Part shown: positions 17,831 to 26,815 of the stretch, piece after piece
Numbering within the stretch: the stretch's first letter is position 1
Layout of the letters: each line of letters starts with the position of its first letter
Source: UBA4417 sp031550085
GTDB lineage: Bacteria > Bacteroidota > Bacteroidia > Bacteroidales > UBA4417
Assembly: GCA_031550085.1 (NCBI GenBank)
Contig: JAVBOY010000009.1
Span: 1-64,000, forward strand
DNA length: 64,000 bases
Direction: 5' to 3'
Notes under the pieces: generated by a model
Databases searched by the model: none
What the model was told of the DNA's origin: nothing
The model's input: only the letters and a program-made list of their open reading frames with translations
Translations under genes and position numbers: made by a program

Positions 17831-18448
17831 ATGAAGAAAATCAGTTTAATTGCAGCAATCGTTCTTTGCTTTGTATTCAGTGCCAGTGCACAATTGTATG
17901 TTGGTGGCGCCGTTGGCTTCAACGCTCATTCAAGCAAAGATGGTAATGGGAACAAAACGGGTTCAACAATGGCCTTTGGTATTATGCCTGAAGTTGGTTA
18001 CTATTTGACCGAAAAATTTGATGTTGGTTTGGATTTTGGCTTTGGTACAATGGTAACAAAAAATGGTAATGGAGATAAAATCTCTTCTGCAAACGCATGG
18101 GGTATAGCTCCTTATGCACGTTATTCGGTATTTAAAATTCGTGGTTTAGAGGTAATTGGAAAGGCTGCTTTATCTTTTGAAGGAACTACTGACAAAACGT
18201 TCAATCCGGAAGATAAAACAACAACGATGAACATTGGTTTCAATATTTCTCCGATTTTAGCTTACAATTTAACCGAAAACTGGGTATTATTTACCCAATT
18301 AAATTGTTTTGCTCTTGGATTTAATTCGGAAACCGAAAAAGCCAATGGTACCAAGACTGGTTCGGACTTTACTTTCGGGTTCAATGCAAATGCCAATAAT
18401 TTGCTGAATACGAACGACATTCAAATTGGTTTTATCTACAAATTCTAA
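17831..18448 (+). CDS. outer-membrane beta-barrel protein (porin-like family)
   Basis: A 205-residue protein with a standard signal peptide (MKKISLIAAIVLCFVFSASA before QLYVGG). The mature part has about eight amphipathic strands separated by short polar loops (VGGAVGFNAHSS, EVGYYLTEKFDVGLDFGFG, ISPILAYNLTENWVLF) and ends with the outer-membrane insertion signal QIGFIYKF, aromatic at the last position. This matches the small 'outer membrane beta-barrel' proteins of Bacteroidetes. Ligand or role is unknown. It has a long leader and its own terminator, and is A+T-richer with codons typical of highly expressed genes. Confidence 0.85.
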   Translation: MKKISLIAAIVLCFVFSASAQLYVGGAVGFNAHSSKDGNGNKTGSTMAFGIMPEVGYYLTEKFDVGLDFGFGTMVTKNGNGDKISSANAWGIAPYARYSVFKIRGLEVIGKAALSFEGTTDKTFNPEDKTTTMNIGFNISPILAYNLTENWVLFTQLNCFALGFNSETEKANGTKTGSDFTFGFNANANNLLNTNDIQIGFIYKF

Positions 18449-18475
18449 CCAAAGCGTTCCGAATAAAAATCAAGG

Positions 18476-18510
18476 AAAAGGTGTCCCATTTTCGGGCACC
18501 TTTTTTCTTT
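18476..18510 (+). terminator. rho-independent terminator
   Basis: AAAAGGTGTCC pairs with GGGCACCTTTT (one G-T wobble), followed by T residues. It ends the barrel gene transcript. Confidence 0.82.
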
Positions 18511-18546
18511 ATAAGAAAATCTGCCTGTACCGAACAGCATGTTTGT

Positions 18547-18554
18547 TACATTTG
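18547..18554 (+). promoter_or_regulatory. -7 element of the transglutaminase/hydF/rseC unit
   Basis: TACATTTG matches TAnnTTTG and lies 25 bases before the ATG at 18580. The three following genes are packed within 3 and 6 bases, so this is probably the operon promoter. Confidence 0.5.
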
Positions 18555-18579
18555 CATTTAGAAAATAAACCCATCGCAA

Positions 18580-21228
18580 ATGAAAAAACTGATTCTTCTT
18601 GGCATCGCTTTTACCTGTTTTTTTGCAAACGCACAAATCATTACAAACCCACAAACGTTGGCCGATGTCAAAAGCATGTTGGCCCAGCAAAAAGAGCTCG
18701 CCAAAAACCGCAACAAAGAACTGTTTTCGGTTTTTGATAAAAACCTTACAACCGACGAGCGCCAAGCACTGGAGTTTCTTTACGCTTACATGCCGCTGAG
18801 TGATTTGGCTGATTGTGACGGTGATTATTTTCTGCGCCAAGTCCGCGCGACACTCAAAGCCCGGGACGAGATGCCCTGGGTAAAAACGCTTCCGGAATCT
18901 GCTTTTTTGCATTTTGTATTGCCCATTCGTGTCAACAATGAAAATTTGGATGAATTCAGAGCTGTGGCCTACGATGAATTGAAATACCGTGTCCGAGGCT
19001 TGTCCATGGAAGAAGCGGCTTTGGAGGTAAACCACTGGTGCCATGAAAAGGTAAATTACCGCGGATCTGATGCCCGCACCAGTTCGCCCTTGCAAAGCAT
19101 TCGCACTTCGTGGGGACGTTGCGGGGAAGAAAGTACTTTTACTGTTTCGGCGCTTCGCATGGTCGGAATTCCGGCACGCCAGGTGTACACCCCCCGTTGG
19201 GCGCATTGCGACGATAACCATGCCTGGGTCGAAGTATTTGTAAACGAAAAATGGCAGTATTTAGGCGCTTGCGAGCCGGATGCCAAATTGGACATGGGTT
19301 GGTTTACCGAACCTGCCCGCCGCACCATGTTGGTAAATACCCGCGCTTACGGCAAATATTCCGGGAACGAAGAAGTGTTGAGAAATGAAGCCCGTTTTTC
19401 GGAACTCAATGTAGTAGCCAATTATACGCAAACCAAACGGATTACCGTAAAAGTTCTGGATGCAAAAGGCCGGCCGGCCGTGGGGGCTGACTTGGAATTC
19501 GGTTTGTACAACTATGCCGAGTTTTATCCCCTTTTCAAAACCAAAACCGATGAAAAAGGCGAAGCCTCTTTTACCACTGGCTATGGCGATCTAATGCTTT
19601 GGGCTTATCAAAACGATGCCTGGGCTTACCAAAAGATAAGTGTGGCGAATGCCGCCTCCGCAACCTTGAAGTTGAGCAATAAATTTCCAAACAATCATTT
19701 TGAAACCTTTGATTGGCACGTTCCGGTCGAACAAACTCCTTATGCCGATCGTTTGACGCCGGCCGAAAAAGCTGAAAATACGGCACGCATGCACTTCGAA
19801 GATTCCATCCGCGGATTGTATATGGCTTCATTTAAAGATTCGCTTTGGTGTACGGCTTTTGTTCGTGAAAACAACTATAAAAACGCAGACCGCTTGGTAC
19901 CCCTTTTGCTTTTGTGTTACGGAAATTGGGCCGAAATCACCCAATTCCTTTCCAGTAAGCCCGAAAACCAAAAAGAATGGGCGGTGGAACTTTTAAGCCA
20001 AATCTCCGAGAAAGACATCCGCGATACCAAAGCCAGTATATTGGAAGACCATCTGCGGAATTCGTTTCAATATGCTGCCGGACTGGAAAAATCAAACCAA
20101 GAGCTGTTTTCAAAATTTGTGCTGAATCCGCGGGTAGGCGATGAAAAACTGATTGCTTACAAAGCTTATTTGCAAAATGCATTCGGCGATGAATTCATTC
20201 AAAGTGTCCGCAAGGATGTGAATCAACTCATTCAATGGATGACGCAAAACATGACCACCAATCAAACCGCCAATCTGCATTCGCGGGCGCCGCTTACTCC
20301 CCAGGGCGTTTACGAATTGCGTGCAGCAGATAAAATTTCGTATCAAACCTTTTTTGTAGCCGCTTGCCGCAGTTTTGGCATTCCGTCACGCATCAACGAA
20401 GCATCGCAAATGGCGCAGGTGTATGAAAACGGTTCGTGGAAGAACATTGCGTTTGAACCCACCAACGAAAACATCAACGACAAAGGCTTTGTCAATTTAA
20501 TTTGCGATACGCCCGAAGAAGCCAAATACAGCATTACCTATTCGCTTGCCCGTTTTCAAAACGGCCGTTTCGAAACCGTAGGGTTGGAATGGGGAAAGGA
20601 AATGTCCGGAAAAACCGAAAAGATAGAGCTGGAAACCGGAAAATACTTTTTACTGACCGGAACCCGCCAATCGAACGGCGATGTGCTGGGAAGCCTTTAT
20701 TTTTTCGAAATCAACAAAGGAAAAATCACCGATGCAAAAATTGTTTTGCGCCAACCGGCTGTTGTGGCAAAAAGCACCATCGGGAAAATCGATCTGAAAC
20801 GAAGTTCCATCGCATTTTACAGCCAGCAGGTTACCAAGCCCGACTACCTGGAAAACCATATTTCGGAACAAGGAGCCATTTTGATATGGATTGAACCCGA
20901 CAAAGAACCATCCAAACATGTTATGGCTGATCTGCCGTTGGTAAAAGAGCAGTTGGAAAAATGGGGCGGGAACATCATTTTTATGTTGAGCCGCGAAACT
21001 ACCTCGCAATCGTTCAATCCGGATCACTTTAAAAACCTGCCCGAGCAAAGCGTGTATTGCTGGGATGTGGGCAATAGCACCCTTGCCCAGGTCGCTAAAA
21101 TGAAGAAAAGGGAACAATTCAACAACCTGCCCGTGATTACTGTTATAGATAAAGACGGAAATGTCAGTTTCTTTAACGAAGGCTACACCATTGGCATTGG
21201 CGATAAATTATTGAAAGAAATAAAATAA
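18580..21228 (+). CDS. secreted transglutaminase-like protein
   Basis: The 882-residue protein starts with a signal peptide (MKKLILLGIAFTCFFANA before QII). Residues 140-240 form a transglutaminase-like cysteine-protease fold: the nucleophile is the cysteine of WGRCGEES near residue 181, the histidine is in DDNHAWVEV near 213, and the aspartate in CEPDA near 233. A carboxypeptidase-regulatory-like beta domain follows (KVLDAKGRPAVGADLEFG, about 290-350). A second, degenerate transglutaminase-like part around 570-640 lacks the nucleophile cysteine motif. In Bacteroidetes such proteins are periplasmic or surface peptidases/amidases of unknown substrate. The stop codon is three bases from the hydF start, so co-transcription is nearly certain though the functional link is not obvious. 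Confidence 0.85.
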   Translation: MKKLILLGIAFTCFFANAQIITNPQTLADVKSMLAQQKELAKNRNKELFSVFDKNLTTDERQALEFLYAYMPLSDLADCDGDYFLRQVRATLKARDEMPWVKTLPESAFLHFVLPIRVNNENLDEFRAVAYDELKYRVRGLSMEEAALEVNHWCHEKVNYRGSDARTSSPLQSIRTSWGRCGEESTFTVSALRMVGIPARQVYTPRWAHCDDNHAWVEVFVNEKWQYLGACEPDAKLDMGWFTEPARRTMLVNTRAYGKYSGNEEVLRNEARFSELNVVANYTQTKRITVKVLDAKGRPAVGADLEFGLYNYAEFYPLFKTKTDEKGEASFTTGYGDLMLWAYQNDAWAYQKISVANAASATLKLSNKFPNNHFETFDWHVPVEQTPYADRLTPAEKAENTARMHFEDSIRGLYMASFKDSLWCTAFVRENNYKNADRLVPLLLLCYGNWAEITQFLSSKPENQKEWAVELLSQISEKDIRDTKASILEDHLRNSFQYAAGLEKSNQELFSKFVLNPRVGDEKLIAYKAYLQNAFGDEFIQSVRKDVNQLIQWMTQNMTTNQTANLHSRAPLTPQGVYELRAADKISYQTFFVAACRSFGIPSRINEASQMAQVYENGSWKNIAFEPTNENINDKGFVNLICDTPEEAKYSITYSLARFQNGRFETVGLEWGKEMSGKTEKIELETGKYFLLTGTRQSNGDVLGSLYFFEINKGKITDAKIVLRQPAVVAKSTIGKIDLKRSSIAFYSQQVTKPDYLENHISEQGAILIWIEPDKEPSKHVMADLPLVKEQLEKWGGNIIFMLSRETTSQSFNPDHFKNLPEQSVYCWDVGNSTLAQVAKMKKREQFNNLPVITVIDKDGNVSFFNEGYTIGIGDKLLKEIK

Positions 21229-21231
21229 CAC

Positions 21232-22422
21232 ATGGCAGCACGTCCGCACATTGGTATTTTCGGATTACGGAACAACGGCAAAAGTTCGCTCATCAATTGT
21301 TTGGTAGGGCAGGAGGTCGCCATTGTTTCGCCGGTTCCCGGAACCACCACCGATCCTGTTCGAAAAACCATGGAAATTCACGGTATCGGTCCGGTTGTAT
21401 TGATTGATACGGCCGGAATCGATGATCTGGGTGATTTGGGTGAAAAACGAATTTCGAAAACCCGGCAAGTGCTTAAAACCATTGATCTGGCCATTTTAGT
21501 CATTTCGGAAAACCAATTCACCCCATTCGATGAAAATCTAATAGCGGAATTCAAACATTTTGAAGTCCCGTTTTTTATCGTACATACAAAATCCGATATT
21601 CAACCGGTTGAAACACAATTCCAAAGCAAACTGAAGCAAAAACTTCAAACCGACGTTTTCGATTTCTCCATTTTCAACAAACCGCAAGTTGCCGATTTAA
21701 TAGCCCTTTTACAAAAGCATATTCCCGAAACATCCTGGAAACCGGATGGCCTGATTGACGATTTGATTTCAGCCGGCGACGTGGTAATGCTGATTGTGCC
21801 CATAGACAGTGCTGCACCCGAAGGGCGGCTGATTTTACCGCAAGTCCAATTGATCCGGAATGTGCTTGACAACGATGCGGTGGCCGTTGTTTGTAAAGAA
21901 AATAACATCCGGGAATTTTATCAGAACTTGCAGCCCAAACCCAAACTGGTGGTTACCGACAGTCAGGTGTTTGAACAAGCGGTTGCTGAGTTGCCGCAAG
22001 ACGTAGCTCTTACGAGTTTCAGCATTATTTTGGCGCGGCAAAAAGGAGATTTTCAGGCGTATTTAAAAGGAACGCCGCACATTGGGAAATTAAAAAGCGG
22101 GGACCGCGTTCTGATTTTGGAAAGCTGTTCGCATCATGCCTCCTGTGAAGATATCGGCCGGGTGAAGATACCCAATTGGCTCAACCGGTTCACACAAAAA
22201 CAAATCGATTTCGATGTGGTAGCCGGTTTGAACAACATTCCGCGCCCGCTTACCGATTATGCGATGGTGATTCAATGCGGCGCTTGCATGATTACGCGAA
22301 AACAATTGATCAACCGTTTGCGGCCTGCAATGGATCAGGGTATTCCTGTTAGCAATTACGGAATGGCTATTGCGTTTATGCACGGAATCTTTGAACGGGC
22401 GACAAAACCGTTCCGAACATAG
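21232..22422 (+). CDS. hydF: [FeFe]-hydrogenase maturation GTPase HydF
   Basis: HydF is the GTPase scaffold on which the 2Fe subcluster of the H-cluster is completed, working with the radical-SAM enzymes HydE and HydG. The 396-residue protein has the G1 P-loop GLRNNGKSS at residues 11-19 and the DTAG box at 59-62. The C-terminal cluster domain contains CSHHASC from about residue 299 and CGAC near 349-352, which are the family's iron-sulfur ligands. Length is typical. HydE, HydG and the hydrogenase itself are not in this window. The upstream gene ends three bases before the ATG and an RseC-like gene starts six bases after the stop. Confidence 0.95.
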   Translation: MAARPHIGIFGLRNNGKSSLINCLVGQEVAIVSPVPGTTTDPVRKTMEIHGIGPVVLIDTAGIDDLGDLGEKRISKTRQVLKTIDLAILVISENQFTPFDENLIAEFKHFEVPFFIVHTKSDIQPVETQFQSKLKQKLQTDVFDFSIFNKPQVADLIALLQKHIPETSWKPDGLIDDLISAGDVVMLIVPIDSAAPEGRLILPQVQLIRNVLDNDAVAVVCKENNIREFYQNLQPKPKLVVTDSQVFEQAVAELPQDVALTSFSIILARQKGDFQAYLKGTPHIGKLKSGDRVLILESCSHHASCEDIGRVKIPNWLNRFTQKQIDFDVVAGLNNIPRPLTDYAMVIQCGACMITRKQLINRLRPAMDQGIPVSNYGMAIAFMHGIFERATKPFRT

Positions 22423-22428
22423 TTTACA

Positions 22429-22836
22429 ATGAATATTTCGCATCAGGGAATCATTGAGCGTGTGGAAAACCGAACCTATTTTGTACGGATTACCGCACAA
22501 TCGGCATGTGCAGCCTGCCATGCCAAAGGCTTTTGTACTACGCTCGACTCGAAAGAAAAAATCATGCAGGTCCCTGCTCAGCCCGTTGATTCCTACCAAG
22601 AGGGTGATGCGGTAATGGTTAGCATTCGCCCATCGGCCGGAACAAAGGCCGTGGTGTTTGCCTATTTGATTCCGGTTTTACTGCTGTTGCTTACGATCTT
22701 GATTGCTGCAAACTATCTTTCCGAAATTTATTCCGCTTTACTGGCCTTGGGAATTCTGGCTGTTTATTACCTCGTTTTATCCGCATTTCGGCGAAAAATG
22801 AATTCGATCGAAATAACGCTTACAAAAGCTACATAA
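22429..22836 (+). CDS. RseC/SoxR-reducing-system-like membrane protein
   Basis: A 135-residue protein of the RseC/MucC family. An N-terminal cytoplasmic domain carries the cysteine cluster ACAACHAKGFC (Cys27, Cys30, Cys36), then two adjacent transmembrane helices span about residues 77-118. In many Bacteroidetes this gene heads the rnf electron-transport operon and is thought to help in redox-linked regulation or reduction of an iron-sulfur protein. Here it follows hydF by six bases, which suggests a link to hydrogenase or ferredoxin redox chemistry. No rnf genes are present nearby. Confidence 0.85.
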   Translation: MNISHQGIIERVENRTYFVRITAQSACAACHAKGFCTTLDSKEKIMQVPAQPVDSYQEGDAVMVSIRPSAGTKAVVFAYLIPVLLLLLTILIAANYLSEIYSALLALGILAVYYLVLSAFRRKMNSIEITLTKAT

Positions 22837-22867
22837 TAGGGAAAGCTCTATGAACAAGATGGCAAGT

Positions 22868-23794
22868 TTAAGGTTTTTCAATAATTTGCATCAAGGCGTC
22901 AAGTTTCGGCGATAAAATGATTTCGGTGCGGCGGTTTTTTGCGCGTGCCGAAACCGAATTATCCGGATCGACCGGAAGGTATTCGCTACGGCCTGCCGCT
23001 GTTAACCGGATGGGATTAATTCCCGGATTTTCGGTCAAAATCTTCACAATGGCCGTTGCCCGCACTACGCTTAAATCCCAATTATCTTTTACCTGGCCGG
23101 TGCCTTTGAAAGGCACATTATCCGTATGCCCTTCGATCAGCACATTGATATCGGGGTTTGTTGCCAGAACAGTGGACAGGTTCCTCAAAGCTGTGGTTCC
23201 ATCGGTGCCCACTTCCCATTTTCCCGAAGCAAACAATAATTTTTCATCCATGGACACGTACACTTTTCCGTTTTTATTTTGGATGGTTAAGCCTTTCCCT
23301 TCAAAACCGACTAATGCATCAGATACGGCGCGGCGCATGGCGTTGGTGATGGAATCATTCCGTTTTAAAGCGGCTTGAAGATCGTCCAGTTTTTTTGCCC
23401 GTGAATCCAGTTCCGTTTGCATACTCCGGATATTTTCTTCCCGCTTTGACAGTTCAGACATGACCCGGTCCACTTCCGATTTGTTTCCCGAGTTTTGTGC
23501 TTTTAACAAGTCATAGGCGTGAAGCAGTTCCTCATAGTTTTCCCAGTTAATCCGCAACGCTTCCCCTTGGCGGGTGGTGTCAGTGCGCAACTTGGTGTTG
23601 TCGTTTTTGTATTGTTGCAAATCCAGGTTTGATTTTTCCAAAGATTTGGTTAGCTCGTCGACTTTTGCCGAAAGAGCGTTCTTGTCATACATACACCGGT
23701 CCGAAAGTTCCTTGTATTTTTGTTGCGAAACACATGAAAATAAGGCAACCGGAATCAGTGCCAAAAGAATAAATTTTCCAAATAAACTTTTCAT
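22868..23794 (-). CDS. OmpA-family lipoprotein with coiled coil
   Basis: The 308-residue protein has a lipobox ending at Cys21 (VALFSC). Residues 25-150 are heptad-rich and predicted coiled coil (ELTKSLEKSNLDLQQYKND and SELSKREENIRSMQTELDS). The C-terminal domain, about 180-300, is an OmpA-like peptidoglycan-binding fold with LIEGHTDNVPF and the arginine block SARAKNRRTEI. It should tether the outer membrane to peptidoglycan from the periplasmic face. No beta barrel is present. It is transcribed alone; pfp, upstream on the same strand, ends 85 bases before its start. Confidence 0.9.
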   Translation of the reverse strand: MKSLFGKFILLALIPVALFSCVSQQKYKELSDRCMYDKNALSAKVDELTKSLEKSNLDLQQYKNDNTKLRTDTTRQGEALRINWENYEELLHAYDLLKAQNSGNKSEVDRVMSELSKREENIRSMQTELDSRAKKLDDLQAALKRNDSITNAMRRAVSDALVGFEGKGLTIQNKNGKVYVSMDEKLLFASGKWEVGTDGTTALRNLSTVLATNPDINVLIEGHTDNVPFKGTGQVKDNWDLSVVRATAIVKILTENPGINPIRLTAAGRSEYLPVDPDNSVSARAKNRRTEIILSPKLDALMQIIEKP

Positions 23795-23879
23795 TCTGCG
23801 ATATTTAAAAAATGAGACTTGTAAAATAGTGTGAAATGAATGGGCGCTTTTGCATTCCCTTTCCTGCTTAGCGGGAATG

Positions 23880-25100
23880 TTATTCCCAGTTTAAAATCTT
23901 TTTAAAATCGTATTCTTCAGGATTTTTTACATATTTCTGGGCTTCTTTGTAATCCTCCGAAGTCAAAAACTGGATGCTGTCGTGGAATACCATTTGCGAT
24001 TTCTGGCAAGCCATATTGACCATGCGCGTACGGATTTTTCCCGTACAATCTTCCAAATCTTGCAGGTATAGCGGAAATATATCGCCCGGGGGATTGCTGG
24101 TAACCATACATCCCGTGTATCCGTTGTCAAACAATTTTTTTACACCGATTCCCAGCAAGTTGCAATACAGCAAGTCGAATGCGGTGGGTGCAATGCAACG
24201 CAGTTCGTAGCCCATTTCAACCGGACGGCTCCGGACATTCAAGCCCAATTGTTTTAATTTTATTTGAAGCAGCATGTTATAAATATGTGCCTTACTTACA
24301 GTTCCCAACTCAGGATGCCCATGGTCATCATAAGTAAATTGAATCCCCGACGATTCGATTTCGGCATCGGTCATAAAATGAAAAACACCCTCGCTTACAA
24401 TCGCAACGCCGTAATTGATGCCCATTGTTTTCCGCTTTACAATACTCGAGATGATGAGGTTTGTGATTTTCTCAAGTGTAATATTTGTTTTATCAAATAA
24501 TTCGGGAATTACAATCATGGGATACTGGCAAGCGGCTCCGATCCCGAAAGCCAAATGTCCGGCTTCGCGTCCCATGGCGGAAACCACAAACCAGTTCCCA
24601 CTCGACCGGGCATCTTCGTAAATGGTGCGGCCAATCCGGACGCCTTCCTGCTTGGCGCTTTGGTAGCCGAACGTAGGTTGCGGTTCCGGAAGCGGAAGAT
24701 CGTTATCGATCGTTTTGGGAACATGGATGTTTTGGATGGGAAAGTCTTTTTCTTTTAAAAATTTTGAAATCCGGTTCGCAGTGGAAGCCGTGTCGTCGCC
24801 GCCGATGGTTACCAGAAGTTTTACGTTATTCTTTTCGAAAAAATCGGTTTTAAACTCCATGTCGGCCGGTTTGTAGCGGCTTAAATGCAAAAAGGAACCG
24901 CCCCGGTTGTAAATAGCTTCTGCCGTTTCAAAATCAATATCAACCGTGTGTTGGTTATTCCCGAATAACTGTTTGTACCCATCGTGTAAACCGATTACCC
25001 GGTATCCATCATGTAGAAATGCCTTGGCAACGGAACTGATGATGGTGTTTATTCCCGGTGCTGGGCCGCCTCCGGCGAGAATTAAGATGGATTTTTTCAT
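23880..25100 (-). CDS. pfp: pyrophosphate-type 6-phosphofructokinase
   Basis: A 406-residue phosphofructokinase-family enzyme converting fructose 6-phosphate to fructose 1,6-bisphosphate. Two diagnostic positions point to pyrophosphate rather than ATP as phosphoryl donor. Residues 100-103 read GGDD, where ATP enzymes have GGDG, and residues 128-134 read PKTIDND, where ATP enzymes have PGTIDND. Length and the C-terminal region resemble the pyrophosphate-dependent/ADP-like class found in anaerobic Bacteroidetes. The reaction with pyrophosphate is reversible and saves ATP in glycolysis. It has no operon partner. Enzyme choice is inferred from these residues and not measured. Confidence 0.9.
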   Translation of the reverse strand: MKKSILILAGGGPAPGINTIISSVAKAFLHDGYRVIGLHDGYKQLFGNNQHTVDIDFETAEAIYNRGGSFLHLSRYKPADMEFKTDFFEKNNVKLLVTIGGDDTASTANRISKFLKEKDFPIQNIHVPKTIDNDLPLPEPQPTFGYQSAKQEGVRIGRTIYEDARSSGNWFVVSAMGREAGHLAFGIGAACQYPMIVIPELFDKTNITLEKITNLIISSIVKRKTMGINYGVAIVSEGVFHFMTDAEIESSGIQFTYDDHGHPELGTVSKAHIYNMLLQIKLKQLGLNVRSRPVEMGYELRCIAPTAFDLLYCNLLGIGVKKLFDNGYTGCMVTSNPPGDIFPLYLQDLEDCTGKIRTRMVNMACQKSQMVFHDSIQFLTSEDYKEAQKYVKNPEEYDFKKILNWE

Positions 25101-25536
25101 CTGTTTGTTTTTTTATTTTTTTACATTAAGGCCAGATGGAACCCTGAAAAGCTCATCAATACCTTTTAATTATAATTCACCACATTGATAATACGCCATA
25201 AATAAACATTGTCGCTTGGTATGGGCATGCTCCTTATGGCTATTTCATGTATTTATTTTTAAAATTTAATTAAACAACGCCCGTGATAAAGAACTCATCC
25301 CGTACAATATTATTGTTTCGTTGGATAACTCATGGTTTTGATCCGGTGATTTTTTGTGTTTAAGCGTTCAAAAATAAAAAAATGATTTCATACAATTTGG
25401 CTTTGGCTAAAACGAATCATAAATTTTTCAGTATGCATGTGATCCCGAATGGAACCATAATGGATTTCGCTTCCGAAGTTTAACCATTTTTATACGGTAT
25501 GAACTTATTCTCATCGAAACAATCCCTAAAATACCG
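25101..25536. other. 436-base gap with no recognised gene
   Basis: This A+T-rich intergenic stretch separates the divergent pfp and ssrA. It should carry the pfp promoter on the minus strand, but no consensus -7 is evident. I see no tRNA, riboswitch or repeat in it. Confidence 0.5.
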
Positions 25537-25544
25537 TACCTTTG
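25537..25544 (+). promoter_or_regulatory. -7 promoter element of ssrA
   Basis: TACCTTTG matches TAnnTTTG exactly, 21 bases before the mature 5' end of tmRNA at 25566. This is the expected distance for a short 5' precursor removed by RNase P. Confidence 0.6.
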
Positions 25545-25565
25545 CACAAAATTACGTCCGGCAAA

Positions 25566-25940
25566 GGGGCTGTTTGGTTTTGACAGCAAGGACAGTGGGA
25601 TTGTAAGCATGTCGGGATTTATGAGTCATTAGCCCGTAAAAACTAAAGCTCAATGCCTAATAAATGGCAACGATTATAATTACGCATTAGCCGCTTAATC
25701 AGAAGATTAACGCCGTTAATTGTTCCCTGCAAAGCCTCACCTGCCGGCGTTGCAGAGCGAGCATCACAAAAGGAGGGTTAAGGCTTCAAATATCCTTAAT
25801 GAAGCACGAAAACCAAAAGGAATAAGGCGACGGTTGGGCCGTTTTTTCCCTGCCGGCGCTCGAAAACCAATAAAAAACTAAGCATGTAGAAAGCATTTTT
25901 GCTGCTTGTTTGGACAGGGGTTCGACTCCCCTCAGCTCCA
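25566..25940 (+). ncRNA. ssrA: tmRNA
   Basis: The 5' end GGGGCTGTTTGGTTTTGACA and the 3' end GGTTCGACTCCCCTCAGCTC plus CA are the tRNA-like half-domains of tmRNA; the acceptor stem GGGGCTG pairs with CAGCTCC (one wobble) with discriminator A at 25940. The genome reads ACA there, so the terminal CCA must be added by enzyme. The tag frame is 25666-25698: resume codon GGC, encoding GNDYNYALAA and stop TAA. With the alanine from the charged tmRNA the tag is A-GNDYNYALAA, ending in the ALAA degron. The gene rescues stalled ribosomes together with SmpB. A strong terminator follows, then the accessory island. Confidence 0.97.
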
Positions 25941-25963
25941 CAAATCAAGTAAAACAAGGACGG

Positions 25964-26010
25964 AAAAAACACCCAAATTTTGGCGTAAGCCTGAGATTGG
26001 GTGTTTTTTT
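25964..26010 (+). terminator. rho-independent terminator behind ssrA
   Basis: AAAAAACACCCAA (25964-25976) pairs perfectly with TTGGGTGTTTTTT (25997-26009). The run ends in T residues, so it terminates ssrA; its A-rich left arm may also work for the other strand. Confidence 0.85.
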
Positions 26011-26082
26011 ATGTAGCCCCTGCTTTTGTTTGGGCGTAAAGTCCTATCCGGAAAAACAACTTATTAAACCCCAGCAGTTTTG

Positions 26083-26815
26083 TAAATTACCAATAGCCTC
26101 CAATATAGATGAATCATCCAAAGAAATATATCTTTAAACAATTTTCTAAAGCACGCTCGCTTTTGGTATAGCATAGTGTTTTGCGACTCAGCCGTTTTAA
26201 GTGGGTACGCAAAGTAAGGTTGAATCGCTCGATTTTGTTGGTACAATACTTAAATACATGATGCTTTGCTTTGGGTAACAACACCGGATAACTATTCAAC
26301 CCATCGGTATAAATCCGCTTGGGAGCCAGTACCAGGATACTGTCCGTTACCTGTTTGATGTTGTCTTTTGTGCGTTTGCCAATAACCATTTTCATTACAG
26401 TACCGTTCTGCTTATGGATGCCGTACATCAGCCAACATTCGTTTCTCTTATTGCCGCAATAAGTACGCAGTTCATCCAATTCATAGCATTGACCGATTTC
26501 CTGATAAACAGGCCATTCGATTTTTGAAGCGATACGTTCAATCAGCCGTTGCACACTTGATTTGGTTATTTGCAGCAACCTGCCGATGGAACTGATACCG
26601 CAACCTTCGTTGTTCAATTTTAATACCCAATCATATTTCTCTTGTGGAATGCGGGGCTTGCTATAACGATCCTGTTGATATTTTCTACAAAATTTACAAC
26701 GGTAACGTTGAATACCTTTTCGGATACCGGACTTTACACAACTATTTTGACAATAGCGACATTTCATAAGTTGTTTTATTTCGGCCATTTAAGATAACAT
26801 CTGCCAAATGGTACA
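26083..26815 (-). mobile_element. IS1-family insertion sequence (approximate ends)
   Basis: The transposase gene is flanked by short imperfect inverted repeats. On the left the plus strand reads AATTACCAATAGCC from about 26083. On the right the minus strand reads GTGTACCATTTGGC inward from about 26815; nine of fourteen positions agree. The resulting length of about 0.73 kb fits the IS1 family. The right end coincides with the outer direct repeat of repeat element copy A. No 8-9-bp target duplication could be recognised, so the ends are tentative. Confidence 0.55.
26114..26788 (-). CDS. IS1-family transposase, single-ORF type
   Basis: The 224-residue protein is complete. It opens with a zinc ribbon (Cys10, Cys13, Cys31, Cys34), continues with a helix-turn-helix region (ISSIGRLLQITKSSVQRLIE), and has the catalytic domain with Asp105 (YELDELRTYCGNK), Asp162 (IYTDGLNSY) and Glu187 in NKIERFN. 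This is the IS1-family DDE layout in one uninterrupted frame, without the programmed frameshift of classical IS1. It is probably functional. It sits between ssrA and the Rhs array, directly next to the first copy of the 178-bp repeat, whose end sequence resembles this IS's own terminal repeat. Confidence 0.92.
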   Translation of the reverse strand: MAEIKQLMKCRYCQNSCVKSGIRKGIQRYRCKFCRKYQQDRYSKPRIPQEKYDWVLKLNNEGCGISSIGRLLQITKSSVQRLIERIASKIEWPVYQEIGQCYELDELRTYCGNKRNECWLMYGIHKQNGTVMKMVIGKRTKDNIKQVTDSILVLAPKRIYTDGLNSYPVLLPKAKHHVFKYCTNKIERFNLTLRTHLKRLSRKTLCYTKSERALENCLKIYFFG

